DNA of 64,000 nt from Streptomyces sp. S.PNR 29 (GTDB lineage: Bacteria; Actinomycetota; Actinomycetes; Streptomycetales; Streptomycetaceae), in assembly GCF_030386795.1 (NCBI RefSeq), contig NZ_JANUQM010000014.1:124001-188000 (forward strand), written 5' to 3'. Under the pieces are notes generated by a model. That model did not search any database. It worked only from the letters and a program-made list of their open reading frames with translations, and was not told the origin of the DNA. Position numbers and translations under genes: made by a program. Of this stretch, positions 1 to 8,464 are shown piece by piece. The stretch's first letter is position 1. Every line of letters begins with the position of its first letter.

Positions 1-2
1 CG

Positions 3-383
3 CAGCACCGGCTGGCGGACGTCTACGCGGGCTGCGACATCTTCGCCTTCCCGTCCCGTACGGAGACCGCCGGCAATGTCGTCGCCGAGGCGATGGCGAG
101 CGGCCTGGCGGTCGTCCTGCCCGAGGGCGCCACGACCACGCAGTGGCTGACCGCCCCCGGCCGCGACGGCCTCGTGGTACCGCACGACGACCCCGGGGAG
201 TGGTCGGACGCCCTGCGCGCCCTGATCGACCGCCCGACCCGACTCGACTCCCTGCGCCACCACGCCGCGGCCACGGCCCGCTCCACGCATCCCACCTGGG
301 ACCGGGTCCTCACCGAGGACCTCCTGCCGGTGTGGTCGCCGCCTGTCCGGTCGTGTCGGGGCGGCGACGAGTGGACGGCCTGA
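3..383 (+). CDS. Glycosyltransferase family 4, C-terminal fragment
   Basis: The frame is open from the left edge and ends with TGA at 381-383, so only the last ~126 codons are present. The visible part begins QHRLADVYAGCDIFAFPSRT and continues into ETAGNVVAEAMASG. This is the classic GT4 donor-binding stretch: a serine after FPS, then an E-x7-E type motif followed by a small-residue turn and VVLPEG. The remainder (GLVVPHDDPGEWSDALRALI) is the usual C-terminal Rossmann helix. GT4 enzymes transfer sugars from nucleotide-sugars to lipids, glycans or small molecules; the acceptor cannot be told from this fragment. The next gene is convergent. Confidence 0.8.
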   Translation, partial: QHRLADVYAGCDIFAFPSRTETAGNVVAEAMASGLAVVLPEGATTTQWLTAPGRDGLVVPHDDPGEWSDALRALIDRPTRLDSLRHHAAATARSTHPTWDRVLTEDLLPVWSPPVRSCRGGDEWTA

Positions 384-399
384 CCGTGACGCATGCCGC

Positions 400-1275
400 T
401 CAGTCGCCGTCACGGCGCCCTCCGTGCAGCGCCGCCACCAGCGGTGACGAGTCCAGGCTGACGATTCCGGCGATCACCAGGGCCAGCCCTGCCGCCGTGA
501 CGGCGGTGACGGGCCAGCCGGTGCGGACGGTCTCGCCGAAGACCGCCGTGCCGACGGTCACCGCCACCACCGGCTCGGCGGCGTCGATCACCGTCATGCT
601 CGCGGCCAACGGCCCCTGCTGGAACGCGCTCTGGATGAGCAGCAGCCCCACCACGCTGGCGACGACGAGGGCGTACGTCTCCCAGGCGGCGAGCGCGGTC
701 GGCAGCCCGTGCCGGAGCCGTCCGACCGTCGCGGCCAGCAGCACGGACTGGGTGCCCATGACCGCCCCGGCCGCCAGCGCCAGCGCCGACGTCCGCCAGG
801 GCCCGTGCAGCAGCCGCGCGGTCGCCAGCGCGCAGCAGACCAGGGCGGCGGTCGCGCCCAGCACCAGCAGCCAGGACAGGAGATCCGTCGCACCGGGGTG
901 CCCTCCGTGCGGGCGGGCCGAGGCGAGGGCCAGCGCCAGGCCCGCGGCCACCGCGAGGGTGCCGAACCACTCCCGGGCCCCCAGCCGCATGCGGTACAGC
1001 CGCGCGGACAGCGGAACCGCGAACACCAGCTCGGTGACGATCAGCGGCTGCACCAGGCTGAGCGGCCCGAACGCCAGCGCCAGCGACTGGAAGCCGTAGG
1101 CGAGCACGGCCAGAGCGATGCCGTACCGCCACAGCCGGTCCCGTACCAGGTGGGCCAGCAGACGCGGGGAGAGCGCCTCCTCGTCCGGACGGGCGCCCGC
1201 GGCCCGTTGCTGGAGCACACCCGCGACCGCGAAGCAGACCCCGGCGGCGAGCGACGCGAGGACGGCGATCGTCAT
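400..1275 (-). CDS. DMT-superfamily (EamA-like) integral membrane permease
   Basis: A 291-residue, highly hydrophobic protein with about nine to ten predicted membrane helices arranged as two similar halves (starts MTIAVLASLAAGVCFAVAGV). The second half carries GPLAASMTVIDAAEPVVAV and ends VIAGIVSLDSSP. This is the drug/metabolite transporter fold; the substrate is unknown. The ATG overlaps the stop of the upstream radical SAM gene by four bases (ATGA), which fixes the start and implies translational coupling. The protein may therefore export or handle a product of the HpnR-like enzyme, but that link is only inference from context. Confidence 0.8.
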   Translation of the reverse strand: MTIAVLASLAAGVCFAVAGVLQQRAAGARPDEEALSPRLLAHLVRDRLWRYGIALAVLAYGFQSLALAFGPLSLVQPLIVTELVFAVPLSARLYRMRLGAREWFGTLAVAAGLALALASARPHGGHPGATDLLSWLLVLGATAALVCCALATARLLHGPWRTSALALAAGAVMGTQSVLLAATVGRLRHGLPTALAAWETYALVVASVVGLLLIQSAFQQGPLAASMTVIDAAEPVVAVTVGTAVFGETVRTGWPVTAVTAAGLALVIAGIVSLDSSPLVAALHGGRRDGD

Positions 1276-2753
1276 GGCCGGCGGGGCGTCGCCCCCCGGG
1301 TGTGGACGTACAGGCGGCGCCGGTCGCCGACGTCGACGGGCTGCGGCAGGGGCAGCTCGTACCGCACGGGCAGGGCGTGGTCGGCGAGCTGCCGGCGCGG
1401 GTTGTAGACCTGGTTGAACTTCCACAGCATGCGCGCGAAGTTCGTCTGCCCGTGCAGCAGGTTGCGGGTCAGCACGCGTGCCGCGCCGAACGCCGTGCGC
1501 AGCCCCAGGTGCTTGCGGTTGATCACCGCCTGGGTGCGCACCAGCTCCTCGTAGAACCGCTCCAGCGGCAGCTTCGTCGGGACCACGGCGTGCTGGATGT
1601 CGAAGAGGCGGTAGTCCCGCGTGGTGAGCCGGCGCGACTCCGTGTGCCAGATCTCCGTACCGGGATACGGCGTCATCACCGTGAAGTGGACGATCTCCGG
1701 CACGGACAGCGCGAACTCCCGGACGACCCGGAAGCGTTCCTCGTCCCACCCCGGGTCGACGATCAGGTTGATGGCGACGTTGATGCCCATGCGGCGGGCG
1801 ACCTGAAGGGCCCGGAGGTTCTCGTCGGGGCTGACTCTCTTGCGGAACAGCTCCAGCCCCTCCGCGTCGATGGCCTCCATCCCCAGGAACATGTAGCGCA
1901 GCCCCAGCCGCGCCCACCGCTCGAACACCTCCGGGTGGCGCAGCAGCACATCGCTGCGGGTCTCCAGGTAGTACCGCTTGCGGATACCGCGCCGCTCCAC
2001 CTCCGCGGCGATGGCGTCGCCGTGCTCCGGCCGGATGAAGGCGACGTCGTCCACGATGAACACGTTGGGCTCACGGATGCCCGCCAGGTCCTCGGCCGCC
2101 GCCTCGGGGGAAGCCTTGCGGTAACTGCGGCCGTAGAACGTCCAGGCCGAGCAGAACGAGCAGTCCCACGGGCAGCCGCGCGTGAACTCGATCGAGGCAC
2201 ACGGGTCGAGCTCCCCGATGAAGTAGCGGCGCCGGCCCCGCATCAGGTCGCGCGCCGGGCGCGGGGCGTCGATGCCGTGCAGCATCAGCGGTGCCGGCCC
2301 GCGCCCGGAGGCCGTGACGATCCCGGGCACCCCGTCCACCCCACCGTCCCGGACCGCCTGAAGCAGCGGCGCGATCGCCGGCTCGCCCTCGCCCCGGACC
2401 ACCGCGTCCACCGCACCGCGCGCCTGCTCGATGACCTCCTCGGCGACGAAGGAGACGCTGTGCCCGCCCAGGAAGACGAAGCAGCCGGGCACGGCCCGCT
2501 TCACCGCCGCGGCCAGGCCGATCGCCTCGGGGACGTTCGCCAGGTAGTTCAGCGAGATGCCGAGCGCCTGAGGCCGGAACGACCGCACCTCACGCGCCAG
2601 CCTGGACCGGCTGAGCACCTGGAGGTCCACGACCCGGACCTCGTGCCCCGCTTCCCGGGCCGCGCCCGCCACCCGCTCCAGGCCCAGGGGCTCCAGCCGG
2701 AGGAAGATCTCGGAGTACATCAGGGCACTGGGGTGGACGAGCAGCACACGCAT
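1272..2753 (-). CDS. hpnR: B12-binding radical SAM methylase, hopanoid C-3 methylase (HpnR) type
   Basis: A 493-residue protein starting MRVLLVHPSALMYSEIF. Residues 1-140 form a cobalamin-binding Rossmann domain (LGISLNYLANVPEA, FVFLGGHSVSFVAEE, VVRGEGE). The radical SAM core follows, with cluster cysteines C194, C198 and C201 in RGCPWDCSFCSAW, then FIVDDVAFI and FLGMEAID. From memory the whole pattern closely follows HpnR, which adds the 3-methyl group to hopanoids. The start at 2753 removes 44 upstream codons of non-protein-like composition. It is translationally coupled to the DMT permease downstream. No squalene-hopene cyclase or other hopanoid gene is visible in this window, so the exact substrate is inferred. 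Confidence 0.72.
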   Translation of the reverse strand: MRVLLVHPSALMYSEIFLRLEPLGLERVAGAAREAGHEVRVVDLQVLSRSRLAREVRSFRPQALGISLNYLANVPEAIGLAAAVKRAVPGCFVFLGGHSVSFVAEEVIEQARGAVDAVVRGEGEPAIAPLLQAVRDGGVDGVPGIVTASGRGPAPLMLHGIDAPRPARDLMRGRRRYFIGELDPCASIEFTRGCPWDCSFCSAWTFYGRSYRKASPEAAAEDLAGIREPNVFIVDDVAFIRPEHGDAIAAEVERRGIRKRYYLETRSDVLLRHPEVFERWARLGLRYMFLGMEAIDAEGLELFRKRVSPDENLRALQVARRMGINVAINLIVDPGWDEERFRVVREFALSVPEIVHFTVMTPYPGTEIWHTESRRLTTRDYRLFDIQHAVVPTKLPLERFYEELVRTQAVINRKHLGLRTAFGAARVLTRNLLHGQTNFARMLWKFNQVYNPRRQLADHALPVRYELPLPQPVDVGDRRRLYVHTRGATPRRP

Positions 2754-2778
2754 GGTCACCTCGTCACGGGATCGGGCT

Positions 2779-2830
2779 GGAACCGGAACGGAGGGGAACC
2801 GGAACGTCAGAGGTATCCCCTTGGTATCCC
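2779..2830. repeat. Short direct repeats upstream of hpnR
   Basis: Two copies of GGAACCGGAACG lie at 2779-2790 and 2795-2806. They are followed by two copies of GGTATCCC at 2812-2819 and 2823-2830. They sit in the roughly 270-bp divergent region between hpnR and the short-chain dehydrogenase gene. GGAAC resembles the -35 element of ECF sigma promoters reading rightward, but no matching -10 element was obvious. Confidence 0.45.
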
Positions 2831-2984
2831 GGCCCCTCCGCCCCGCGCACCGCCCATACCCCCGCCTGGCCGCACCGGGCGGCACTCACGGGTGGTTCAC
2901 CGCGCCGGAACCCCCCCGGCCGCCGACCGCCCGCGTCCCGCGAATGGCCGCTGAACTGGCGCCGGTGTTCCGGTCGGCGGTGTC

Positions 2985-3014
2985 CTGTAACTCCAGCGAC
3001 CTGTAGCTCCAGCG
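2985..3014 (+). repeat. 16-bp-period imperfect tandem repeat before the SDR start
   Basis: CTGTAACTCCAGCG at 2985-2998 is repeated as CTGTAGCTCCAGCG at 3001-3014 (13 of 14 bases the same). It ends 13 bases before the GTG start of the dehydrogenase gene and just upstream of its GGGGAG ribosome binding site. It could be an operator or a slippage product. Confidence 0.5.
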
Positions 3015-3027
3015 CGGGGAGACCATC

Positions 3028-3855
3028 GTGACCCACCCACGTCCCCCTTCCCTCACCCACCCGCCGACGGCCACCGCCCCCGCACCCGGACGTCCGGCAC
3101 TCCGGCACCCGGACCGGCCCGTGGCCCTGATCACCGGCGCCTCCTCGGGGATCGGCGCCTCCACGGCACGCCGCTTCGCCGCCGGGGGCTGGCACCTGCT
3201 GCTCAGCGGACGGGACCGGCGCCGCCTGGAGCAGACCGCCGTCGGCACGTCGGCCGTCGTCCTGCCCGCCGACCTCGCCACACCCGAGGGTCCGCGGGGA
3301 CTGGCACGGGCCGCGCTGGAGGCGTCGGGCCGGATCGACCTGCTGGTGGCGGGAGCGGGCATCGGCTGGGCCGGTCCCTTCACCGCGATGCCGCACACGG
3401 CCATCGACGAGGTGCTGGGCCTGGACCTGGTCGCCACCGTCCACCTCGTACGGGAGGTGCTGCCCGCCATGGTGGAGGCGGGCCGGGGACGCGTGGTCCT
3501 CGTCGGCTCGGTCGCGGGCACCGTGGGCGTACGGGAGGAGGCGGTGTACTCCGCCGCCAAGGCCGGCGTCGCCGCGTTCGCCGAGGCGCTGCGGCAGGAA
3601 CTGCGGGGGACCGGCGTGGGAGTGACCCACCTCGTGCCGGGCCCGGTGGACACCCCCTTCTTCGAACACCGCGGCACCCCCTACCAGCGGTCCCGGCCGC
3701 GCCCCACCTCGCCCGGCCGGATCGCCGGCGCTGTCTGGGACGCCGTCGAACACGGGCGCGACGACGTCCACGTGCCCGGCTGGCTGACCCTGCCGGGCCG
3801 GGTGCGCGGCCTGACGCCCACCCTGTACCGGCGCCTGCTCAACCGCTTCGGCTGA
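3028..3855 (+). CDS. Short-chain dehydrogenase/reductase (SDR), classical type
   Basis: A 275-residue Rossmann-fold oxidoreductase with a GTG start preceded by GGGGAG. The first ~30 residues are a Pro/Thr-rich extension. The cofactor motif TGASSGIG lies at about residues 36-43, a serine in VLVGSVAG at 161, and the YxxxK pair at Y174 and K178 (VYSAAKAG). The usual NNAG motif is replaced by VAGAGIG. An arginine near the end of beta-2 (SGRD) is compatible with NADPH preference. The C-terminal LVPGPVDTPFF loop and LTLPGRVRGL tail are typical of membrane-associated SDRs. The substrate is unknown. Only 32 bases separate it from the lyase gene, so the two may be co-transcribed. Confidence 0.85.
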   Translation: MTHPRPPSLTHPPTATAPAPGRPALRHPDRPVALITGASSGIGASTARRFAAGGWHLLLSGRDRRRLEQTAVGTSAVVLPADLATPEGPRGLARAALEASGRIDLLVAGAGIGWAGPFTAMPHTAIDEVLGLDLVATVHLVREVLPAMVEAGRGRVVLVGSVAGTVGVREEAVYSAAKAGVAAFAEALRQELRGTGVGVTHLVPGPVDTPFFEHRGTPYQRSRPRPTSPGRIAGAVWDAVEHGRDDVHVPGWLTLPGRVRGLTPTLYRRLLNRFG

Positions 3856-3887
3856 CCCACGCTCGCCCGCGTGATAGACGGCTGGGC

Positions 3888-6191
3888 ATGACTCCCACGC
3901 GTCGAGCCGTCCTCGCCGCCGCCGGCCTCCTGGCGGCCCTCACCGCAGGAACCGCCCGCGCCGCCGCCTCCGACCGCTACGTCACCCTCCGCGGACGCTG
4001 GCTGGACCTCGCCCTCGGCACCGGCTACGACCCCGCCGCCGAACCGTACGCCTCCCGCCTCGCCGAGATCGGCGAACTCGCCCGCGCCTTCCAGGCCACC
4101 ATGGCCCCCACCCCCACCTCCCTCTGGCCCGAACGTCCCTTCGACCCGCCCTCCGGCATCACCTTCAGCTACGGCCGGCTGTGGACCATGACCCAGGCGT
4201 ACGTCCAGCAGGGCACCGGCTGCACGGGCGACGACACCCTCCTCGCGGACATCCTGCGCGGCCTCGACCACCTCTCCGCCACGGTCTACAACCCCTCCAC
4301 CACCCGCTACGGCAACTGGTGGGAGTGGCAGATCGGCAGCCCCCGCCTCCTGATGGACATCACGGCCGCCCTGTACGACCAGCTCGGCGCGCCCCGGATC
4401 ACCGCCGCCTGCGCCGCCGTGGACCACTTCATCCCGGACAGCATGCTCCGCGACTACTCCGGCACCTCGACCGGCGCCAACCGCGTCGATCTGTGCCGCT
4501 CCGTCGCCCTGCGCGGCGTCCTGGGACGCGCTCCCGCCAGGATCGCCCTCGCCCGGGACGCGCTCTCGCCGGTCTTCCCGTACGTCACCGGCGGAGACGG
4601 CCTCTACGCCGACGGCTCCTTCGTCCAGCACACCTGGGTCGCCTATTCGGGGACGTACGGACAGGTCCTGCTCGACGGGCTCGGCCGCCTCTTCGCCCTG
4701 TTCGCCGGGTCGGACTGGGAGGTCACGGACCCGAACCGGCAGATCGTCCTGGACAGCGTCGAGCACGCCTACGCGCCGCTCCTCCACGACGGGCTGGTCA
4801 TGGACAGCGTCAGCGGCCGGGCGATCAGCCGGGGGCACCTCAAGAGCGACGACCGGCACGTGATGCGCGGCGACCACTTCCACGGGCAGCAGCTCATCGC
4901 GGCCATCGCGCTGCTGGCGGCCGGGGCGAGCGAGGCGGAACGGACGCGCTGGCACGCGCGCGTGAAGGGCTGGATCGAGCGAGACACCGTCAGCCCCATC
5001 CTGTCGGCACGACAGTTCGGGACCGCGGACCTGGCCCGCCTGCACGCCATCGCCGCCTCACCGGTCGCGCCCGCTCCCGAACCCGTCGGACACCACCTCT
5101 TCGCCGCCATGGACCGCGCCGTGCACCGCCGCCCCGGCTTCGTGGCGAACATCGCCATGTCCAGCGACCGCATCGCGCATTACGAGTGCGGCAACGGCGA
5201 GAACCCGCGCGGCTGGCACACCGGCGCCGGGATGCTCTCCTGGTGGGCCGGTGCGACCGACCAGTACACCGACTGGTTCTGGCCCACCGTCGACTGGTAC
5301 CGCCTGCCCGGCACCACCGTCTCCACCACACGCCTGCCGGACCGCGCGGGGGGCGAGTGGGGCGAGCCCAAGCCGGACGTGCGGTGGGTCGGCGGCATCA
5401 CCGACGGCGAGTACGCGGCGATCGGGCAGCACCTGAAGGGACTCGGCTCGACCCTGCGGGCCCACAAGTCCTGGTTCTGCGTCGCGGACGCGGTGATCTG
5501 CCTCGGGGCGGGCATCACCTGCACCGACGGCACCCCGGTCGAGACGATCGTCGACAACCGCAACCTCGGCGAGGGCGGCACCCAGACCTTCGTACGGGGC
5601 AGGGGCTGGGCCCATCTGGAGGGACACGGCGGCTGGCTGATCCCCGAGGGCGAGCTGCGCACCCTCCGCGAGGACCGCACCGGCGCCTGGTCCGACATCA
5701 ACACCGCCGGCGGCACCGAGCGCCGCACCCGCCGCTGGCAGACCCTCTGGCTGGACCACGGCACGGACCCGGCGGACGCCAGGTACGTCTACGTCCTGAT
5801 GCCCGGCGCCACGCGCCAGGCGGTCGCCCGCCGCGCCGCCGACCACCGCTGGCTGCCGATCCTCGCCAACGACAGCAGATGCCAGGCGGTGGCCGTGCCC
5901 TCCCTGGGCCTGACGGCCGCGAACTTCTGGCAGGCCGGTACGGCGGGTCCGCTCGGCGCAACGGCCGGCGCGAGCCTGCTCCTCCGCCGCCAGGGCCGTA
6001 CGGCTACTCTCTGCGTGAGCGAGCCGCCGCGCACGGGCCGGCCGCTGGAGATCACCTGGGACCACCCCGTGCGCGCGGTCGTCCGGACCGACGACTCGGT
6101 CGAGGTTCTCTCCGCGGGCCGCCGGTTGAGGCTCCGTGTCACTCCGGGGGAGGCATGCGCAGGCCACCGATGTGAGGTGGTTCTCAGCTGA
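3888..6191 (+). CDS. Secreted polysaccharide lyase family 8 (hyaluronate/chondroitin/xanthan lyase type)
   Basis: A 767-residue exported enzyme. The N-terminus has a twin-arginine-like leader (TRRAVLAAAGLLAALTAG, likely cut near residue 25). The alpha-toroid domain follows, with NWWEWQIGSPRLLMD at ~143-157 and the catalytic set N198 (TGANRVDLC), H248 (DGSFVQHTW) and Y257 (YSGTYGQVL), plus arginines R311 and R315. The spacings N-H of 50, H-Y of 9 and Y-R of 54 equal those I recall for pneumococcal hyaluronate lyase. The C-terminal half is the beta-sandwich region. PL8 enzymes cleave uronic-acid-containing polysaccharides by beta-elimination; which one is used here cannot be read from sequence alone. 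Confidence 0.88.
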   Translation: MTPTRRAVLAAAGLLAALTAGTARAAASDRYVTLRGRWLDLALGTGYDPAAEPYASRLAEIGELARAFQATMAPTPTSLWPERPFDPPSGITFSYGRLWTMTQAYVQQGTGCTGDDTLLADILRGLDHLSATVYNPSTTRYGNWWEWQIGSPRLLMDITAALYDQLGAPRITAACAAVDHFIPDSMLRDYSGTSTGANRVDLCRSVALRGVLGRAPARIALARDALSPVFPYVTGGDGLYADGSFVQHTWVAYSGTYGQVLLDGLGRLFALFAGSDWEVTDPNRQIVLDSVEHAYAPLLHDGLVMDSVSGRAISRGHLKSDDRHVMRGDHFHGQQLIAAIALLAAGASEAERTRWHARVKGWIERDTVSPILSARQFGTADLARLHAIAASPVAPAPEPVGHHLFAAMDRAVHRRPGFVANIAMSSDRIAHYECGNGENPRGWHTGAGMLSWWAGATDQYTDWFWPTVDWYRLPGTTVSTTRLPDRAGGEWGEPKPDVRWVGGITDGEYAAIGQHLKGLGSTLRAHKSWFCVADAVICLGAGITCTDGTPVETIVDNRNLGEGGTQTFVRGRGWAHLEGHGGWLIPEGELRTLREDRTGAWSDINTAGGTERRTRRWQTLWLDHGTDPADARYVYVLMPGATRQAVARRAADHRWLPILANDSRCQAVAVPSLGLTAANFWQAGTAGPLGATAGASLLLRRQGRTATLCVSEPPRTGRPLEITWDHPVRAVVRTDDSVEVLSAGRRLRLRVTPGEACAGHRCEVVLS

Positions 6192-6344
6192 GGACTTGTG
6201 CGACCCCTACAAGCGCCAGGCCCTCTGAGCAGTCGAAACGGCTGCATGCCGCGGTGGTTCTGTTCAGGGGTACCAGGAAAACACGCCGGAGACTGTGAGG
6301 AGTCGACGGCTCGCTTTCGCCGGTCTGCTTCGTAAGGTCGCTAC

Positions 6345-7928
6345 ATGACCGTTTTGGATGAGGCGCCGGGTGAGCCGACGGACGCGCGCGGGCGAGTGGC
6401 CGAACTGCACGAGATCCGTGCACAGGCGCTGGCGGGCCCCAGCGAAAGGGCGACCGAGGCGCAGCACGCCAAGGGCAAGCTGACCGCACGGGAGCGCATC
6501 GAGCTGCTGCTGGACCCGGGTTCCTTCCGGGAGGTCGAACAGCTGCGCCGGCACCGGGCCACCGGCTTCGGCCTGGAGGCCAAGAAGCCGTACACCGACG
6601 GTGTGATCACCGGCTGGGGCACGGTGGAGGGCCGTACGGTCTTCGTCTACGCCCATGACTTCCGGATCTTCGGCGGCGCGCTGGGCGAGGCCCACGCCAC
6701 CAAGATCCACAAAATCATGGACATGGCCATCGCGGCCGGTGCCCCGCTGGTCTCGCTGAACGACGGTGCGGGCGCGCGCATCCAGGAGGGCGTCTCGGCC
6801 CTCGCCGGCTACGGCGGCATCTTCCAGCGCAACACCAAGGCGAGCGGTGTCATCCCGCAGATCAGCGTGATGCTCGGCCCGTGCGCGGGCGGCGCGGCGT
6901 ACAGCCCCGCCCTGACGGACTTCGTGTTCATGGTCCGTGAGACCTCGCAGATGTTCATCACCGGCCCGGACGTGGTCAAGGCGGTGACGGGCGAGGAGAT
7001 CACCCAGAACGGCCTGGGCGGCGCGGACGTCCACGCCGAGACCTCGGGCGTCTGCCACTTCGCCTACGACGACGAGGAGACGTGCATCGCGGAGGTCCGC
7101 TACCTCCTGTCGCTCCTCCCGCAGAACAACCGGGAGAACCCGCCGAGGGTGCAGAGCACGGACCCGGTGGACAGGCGGTCGGACGTCCTGCTGGACCTGG
7201 TCCCGGCCGACGGCAACCGGCCGTACGACATGGTCAAGGTCATCGAGGAGATCGTCGACGACGGTGAGTACCTGGAGGTCCACGAGCGCTGGGCGCGCAA
7301 CATCATCTGCGCGCTGGGCCGGATGGACGGCCAGGTCGTCGGCATCATCGCCAACCAGCCGCAGGTGCTGGCGGGTGTGCTGGACATCGAGGCGAGTGAA
7401 AAAGCTGCGCGCTTTGTCCAGATGTGCGACGCTTTCAACATCCCGATCATCACGTTCCTGGACGTCCCGGGCTTCCTCCCGGGTGTCGACCAGGAACACG
7501 GCGGCATCATCAGGCACGGCGCGAAGCTGCTCTACGCCTACTGCAACGCGACCGTGCCGAGGATCTCGCTGATCCTGCGCAAGGCGTACGGAGGTGCGTA
7601 CATCGTGATGGACAGCCAGTCCATCGGCGCGGACCTCACCTACGCCTGGCCGACCAACGAGATCGCGGTGATGGGCGCCGAGGGCGCGGCCAACGTCATC
7701 TTCCGCCGGCAGATCGCCGACGCCGAGGACCCCGAGGCGATGCGGCAGAAGATGGTCAAGGAGTACAAGTCCGAGCTGATGCACCCGTACTACGCGGCGG
7801 AGCGCGGCCTGGTCGACGACGTGATCGACCCGGCGGAGACCCGCGAGGTGCTGATCAAGTCCCTGGCGATGCTGCAGACCAAGCACGCCGACCTGCCCTC
7901 CCGCAAGCACGGCAACCCCCCGCAGTAA
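6345..7928 (+). CDS. accB: Acyl-CoA carboxylase beta subunit (carboxyltransferase)
   Basis: A 527-residue carboxyltransferase subunit with two crotonase-like halves. The N half includes YAHDFRIFGGALGEAHATKI, GAGARIQEG and LGPCAGGAAYSPALTD. The C half includes FLDVPGFLPG, GGIIRHGAKLLYAY and KAYGGAYIVM. It transfers CO2 from biotin on the shared alpha subunit to acyl-CoA, making malonyl- or methylmalonyl-CoA for fatty acid and polyketide synthesis. The residue known to set specificity in Streptomyces (aspartate in PccB, isoleucine in AccB) is I420 here in GGAYIVM, arguing for the broad-range AccB type. The epsilon gene lies 57 bases downstream. Confidence 0.93.
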   Translation: MTVLDEAPGEPTDARGRVAELHEIRAQALAGPSERATEAQHAKGKLTARERIELLLDPGSFREVEQLRRHRATGFGLEAKKPYTDGVITGWGTVEGRTVFVYAHDFRIFGGALGEAHATKIHKIMDMAIAAGAPLVSLNDGAGARIQEGVSALAGYGGIFQRNTKASGVIPQISVMLGPCAGGAAYSPALTDFVFMVRETSQMFITGPDVVKAVTGEEITQNGLGGADVHAETSGVCHFAYDDEETCIAEVRYLLSLLPQNNRENPPRVQSTDPVDRRSDVLLDLVPADGNRPYDMVKVIEEIVDDGEYLEVHERWARNIICALGRMDGQVVGIIANQPQVLAGVLDIEASEKAARFVQMCDAFNIPIITFLDVPGFLPGVDQEHGGIIRHGAKLLYAYCNATVPRISLILRKAYGGAYIVMDSQSIGADLTYAWPTNEIAVMGAEGAANVIFRRQIADAEDPEAMRQKMVKEYKSELMHPYYAAERGLVDDVIDPAETREVLIKSLAMLQTKHADLPSRKHGNPPQ

Positions 7929-7985
7929 CCCAGCGGACCCGTCGCGGCAACCCCGCCGACCTCTCTCTCACGGAGACTGACACCC

Positions 7986-8180
7986 ATGGACACCCCTGAC
8001 ATCCGCGTCGAGAAGGGCCACGCCGAGCCCGAGGAAGTCGCCGCCATCACGGCCATCCTCCTGGCCCGCGCCGCAGCCCGCCCGTCCACGACCACTCCGG
8101 CCCACCGCGGCCGCGTGAAGGCCGGCTGGCGCCGCCTGGAGCGCGAGCCGGGCTTCCGGGCGCCGCACAGCTGGCGCTGA
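7986..8180 (+). CDS. accE: Acyl-CoA carboxylase epsilon subunit
   Basis: A 64-residue protein starting MDTPDIRVEKGHAEPEEVAA and ending in W-rich SHSWR-like sequence (GFRAPHSWR). The N-terminal half is an amphipathic helix containing EEVAAITAILLARAAA. The C-terminal R/W segment (GWRRLEREPGF) is typical of the small epsilon subunits that bind and activate the beta subunit in actinomycete acyl-CoA carboxylases. It is the second gene of the accB operon and is followed at once by a terminator hairpin. Confidence 0.9.
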   Translation: MDTPDIRVEKGHAEPEEVAAITAILLARAAARPSTTTPAHRGRVKAGWRRLEREPGFRAPHSWR

Positions 8181-8196
8181 GCCTTTCGGCCTACCC

Positions 8197-8230
8197 ACGG
8201 CCCCGTTCTCCTTCGGGAGGGCGGGGCCGT
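8197..8230 (+). terminator. Terminator after accB-accE
   Basis: The arms ACGGCCCCG (8197-8205) and CGGGGCCGT (8222-8230) pair perfectly. The loop contains TTCG and CTCC/GGAG, which can extend the stem. It lies 17 bases after the accE stop. There is no T-tract, as is common in Streptomyces. Confidence 0.75.
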
Positions 8231-8404
8231 ACGCCATCGCCTCCGGCGCCGCGAGCGACTGACGCACCCCGTGCCGCAGTGACGGCCGGGATCGCAGCAA
8301 GGTCGTGCATCCGCGGACAGGAGGGCCCGGACCGGTTCGGCCATCGACAGCTGCCGCGCCTGCTGCCGCCTCCGCGCTCATCCACGTCCGTCCCAGAAAC
8401 GGCT

Positions 8405-8445
8405 CACGGCCCCCGCTCCTCCAACCGGAGAAAACGGGGGCCGTG
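8405..8445 (-). terminator. Terminator after the cvn2 operon
   Basis: The inverted repeat CACGGCCCCCG (8405-8415) and CGGGGGCCGTG (8435-8445) forms an 11-bp perfect stem, with a secondary CTCC/GGAG pairing inside. It lies 20 bases past the cvnD2 stop and would end minus-strand transcription from the conservon. Confidence 0.75.
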
Positions 8446-8464
8446 GGCGAAAACCCGCGGAGCG

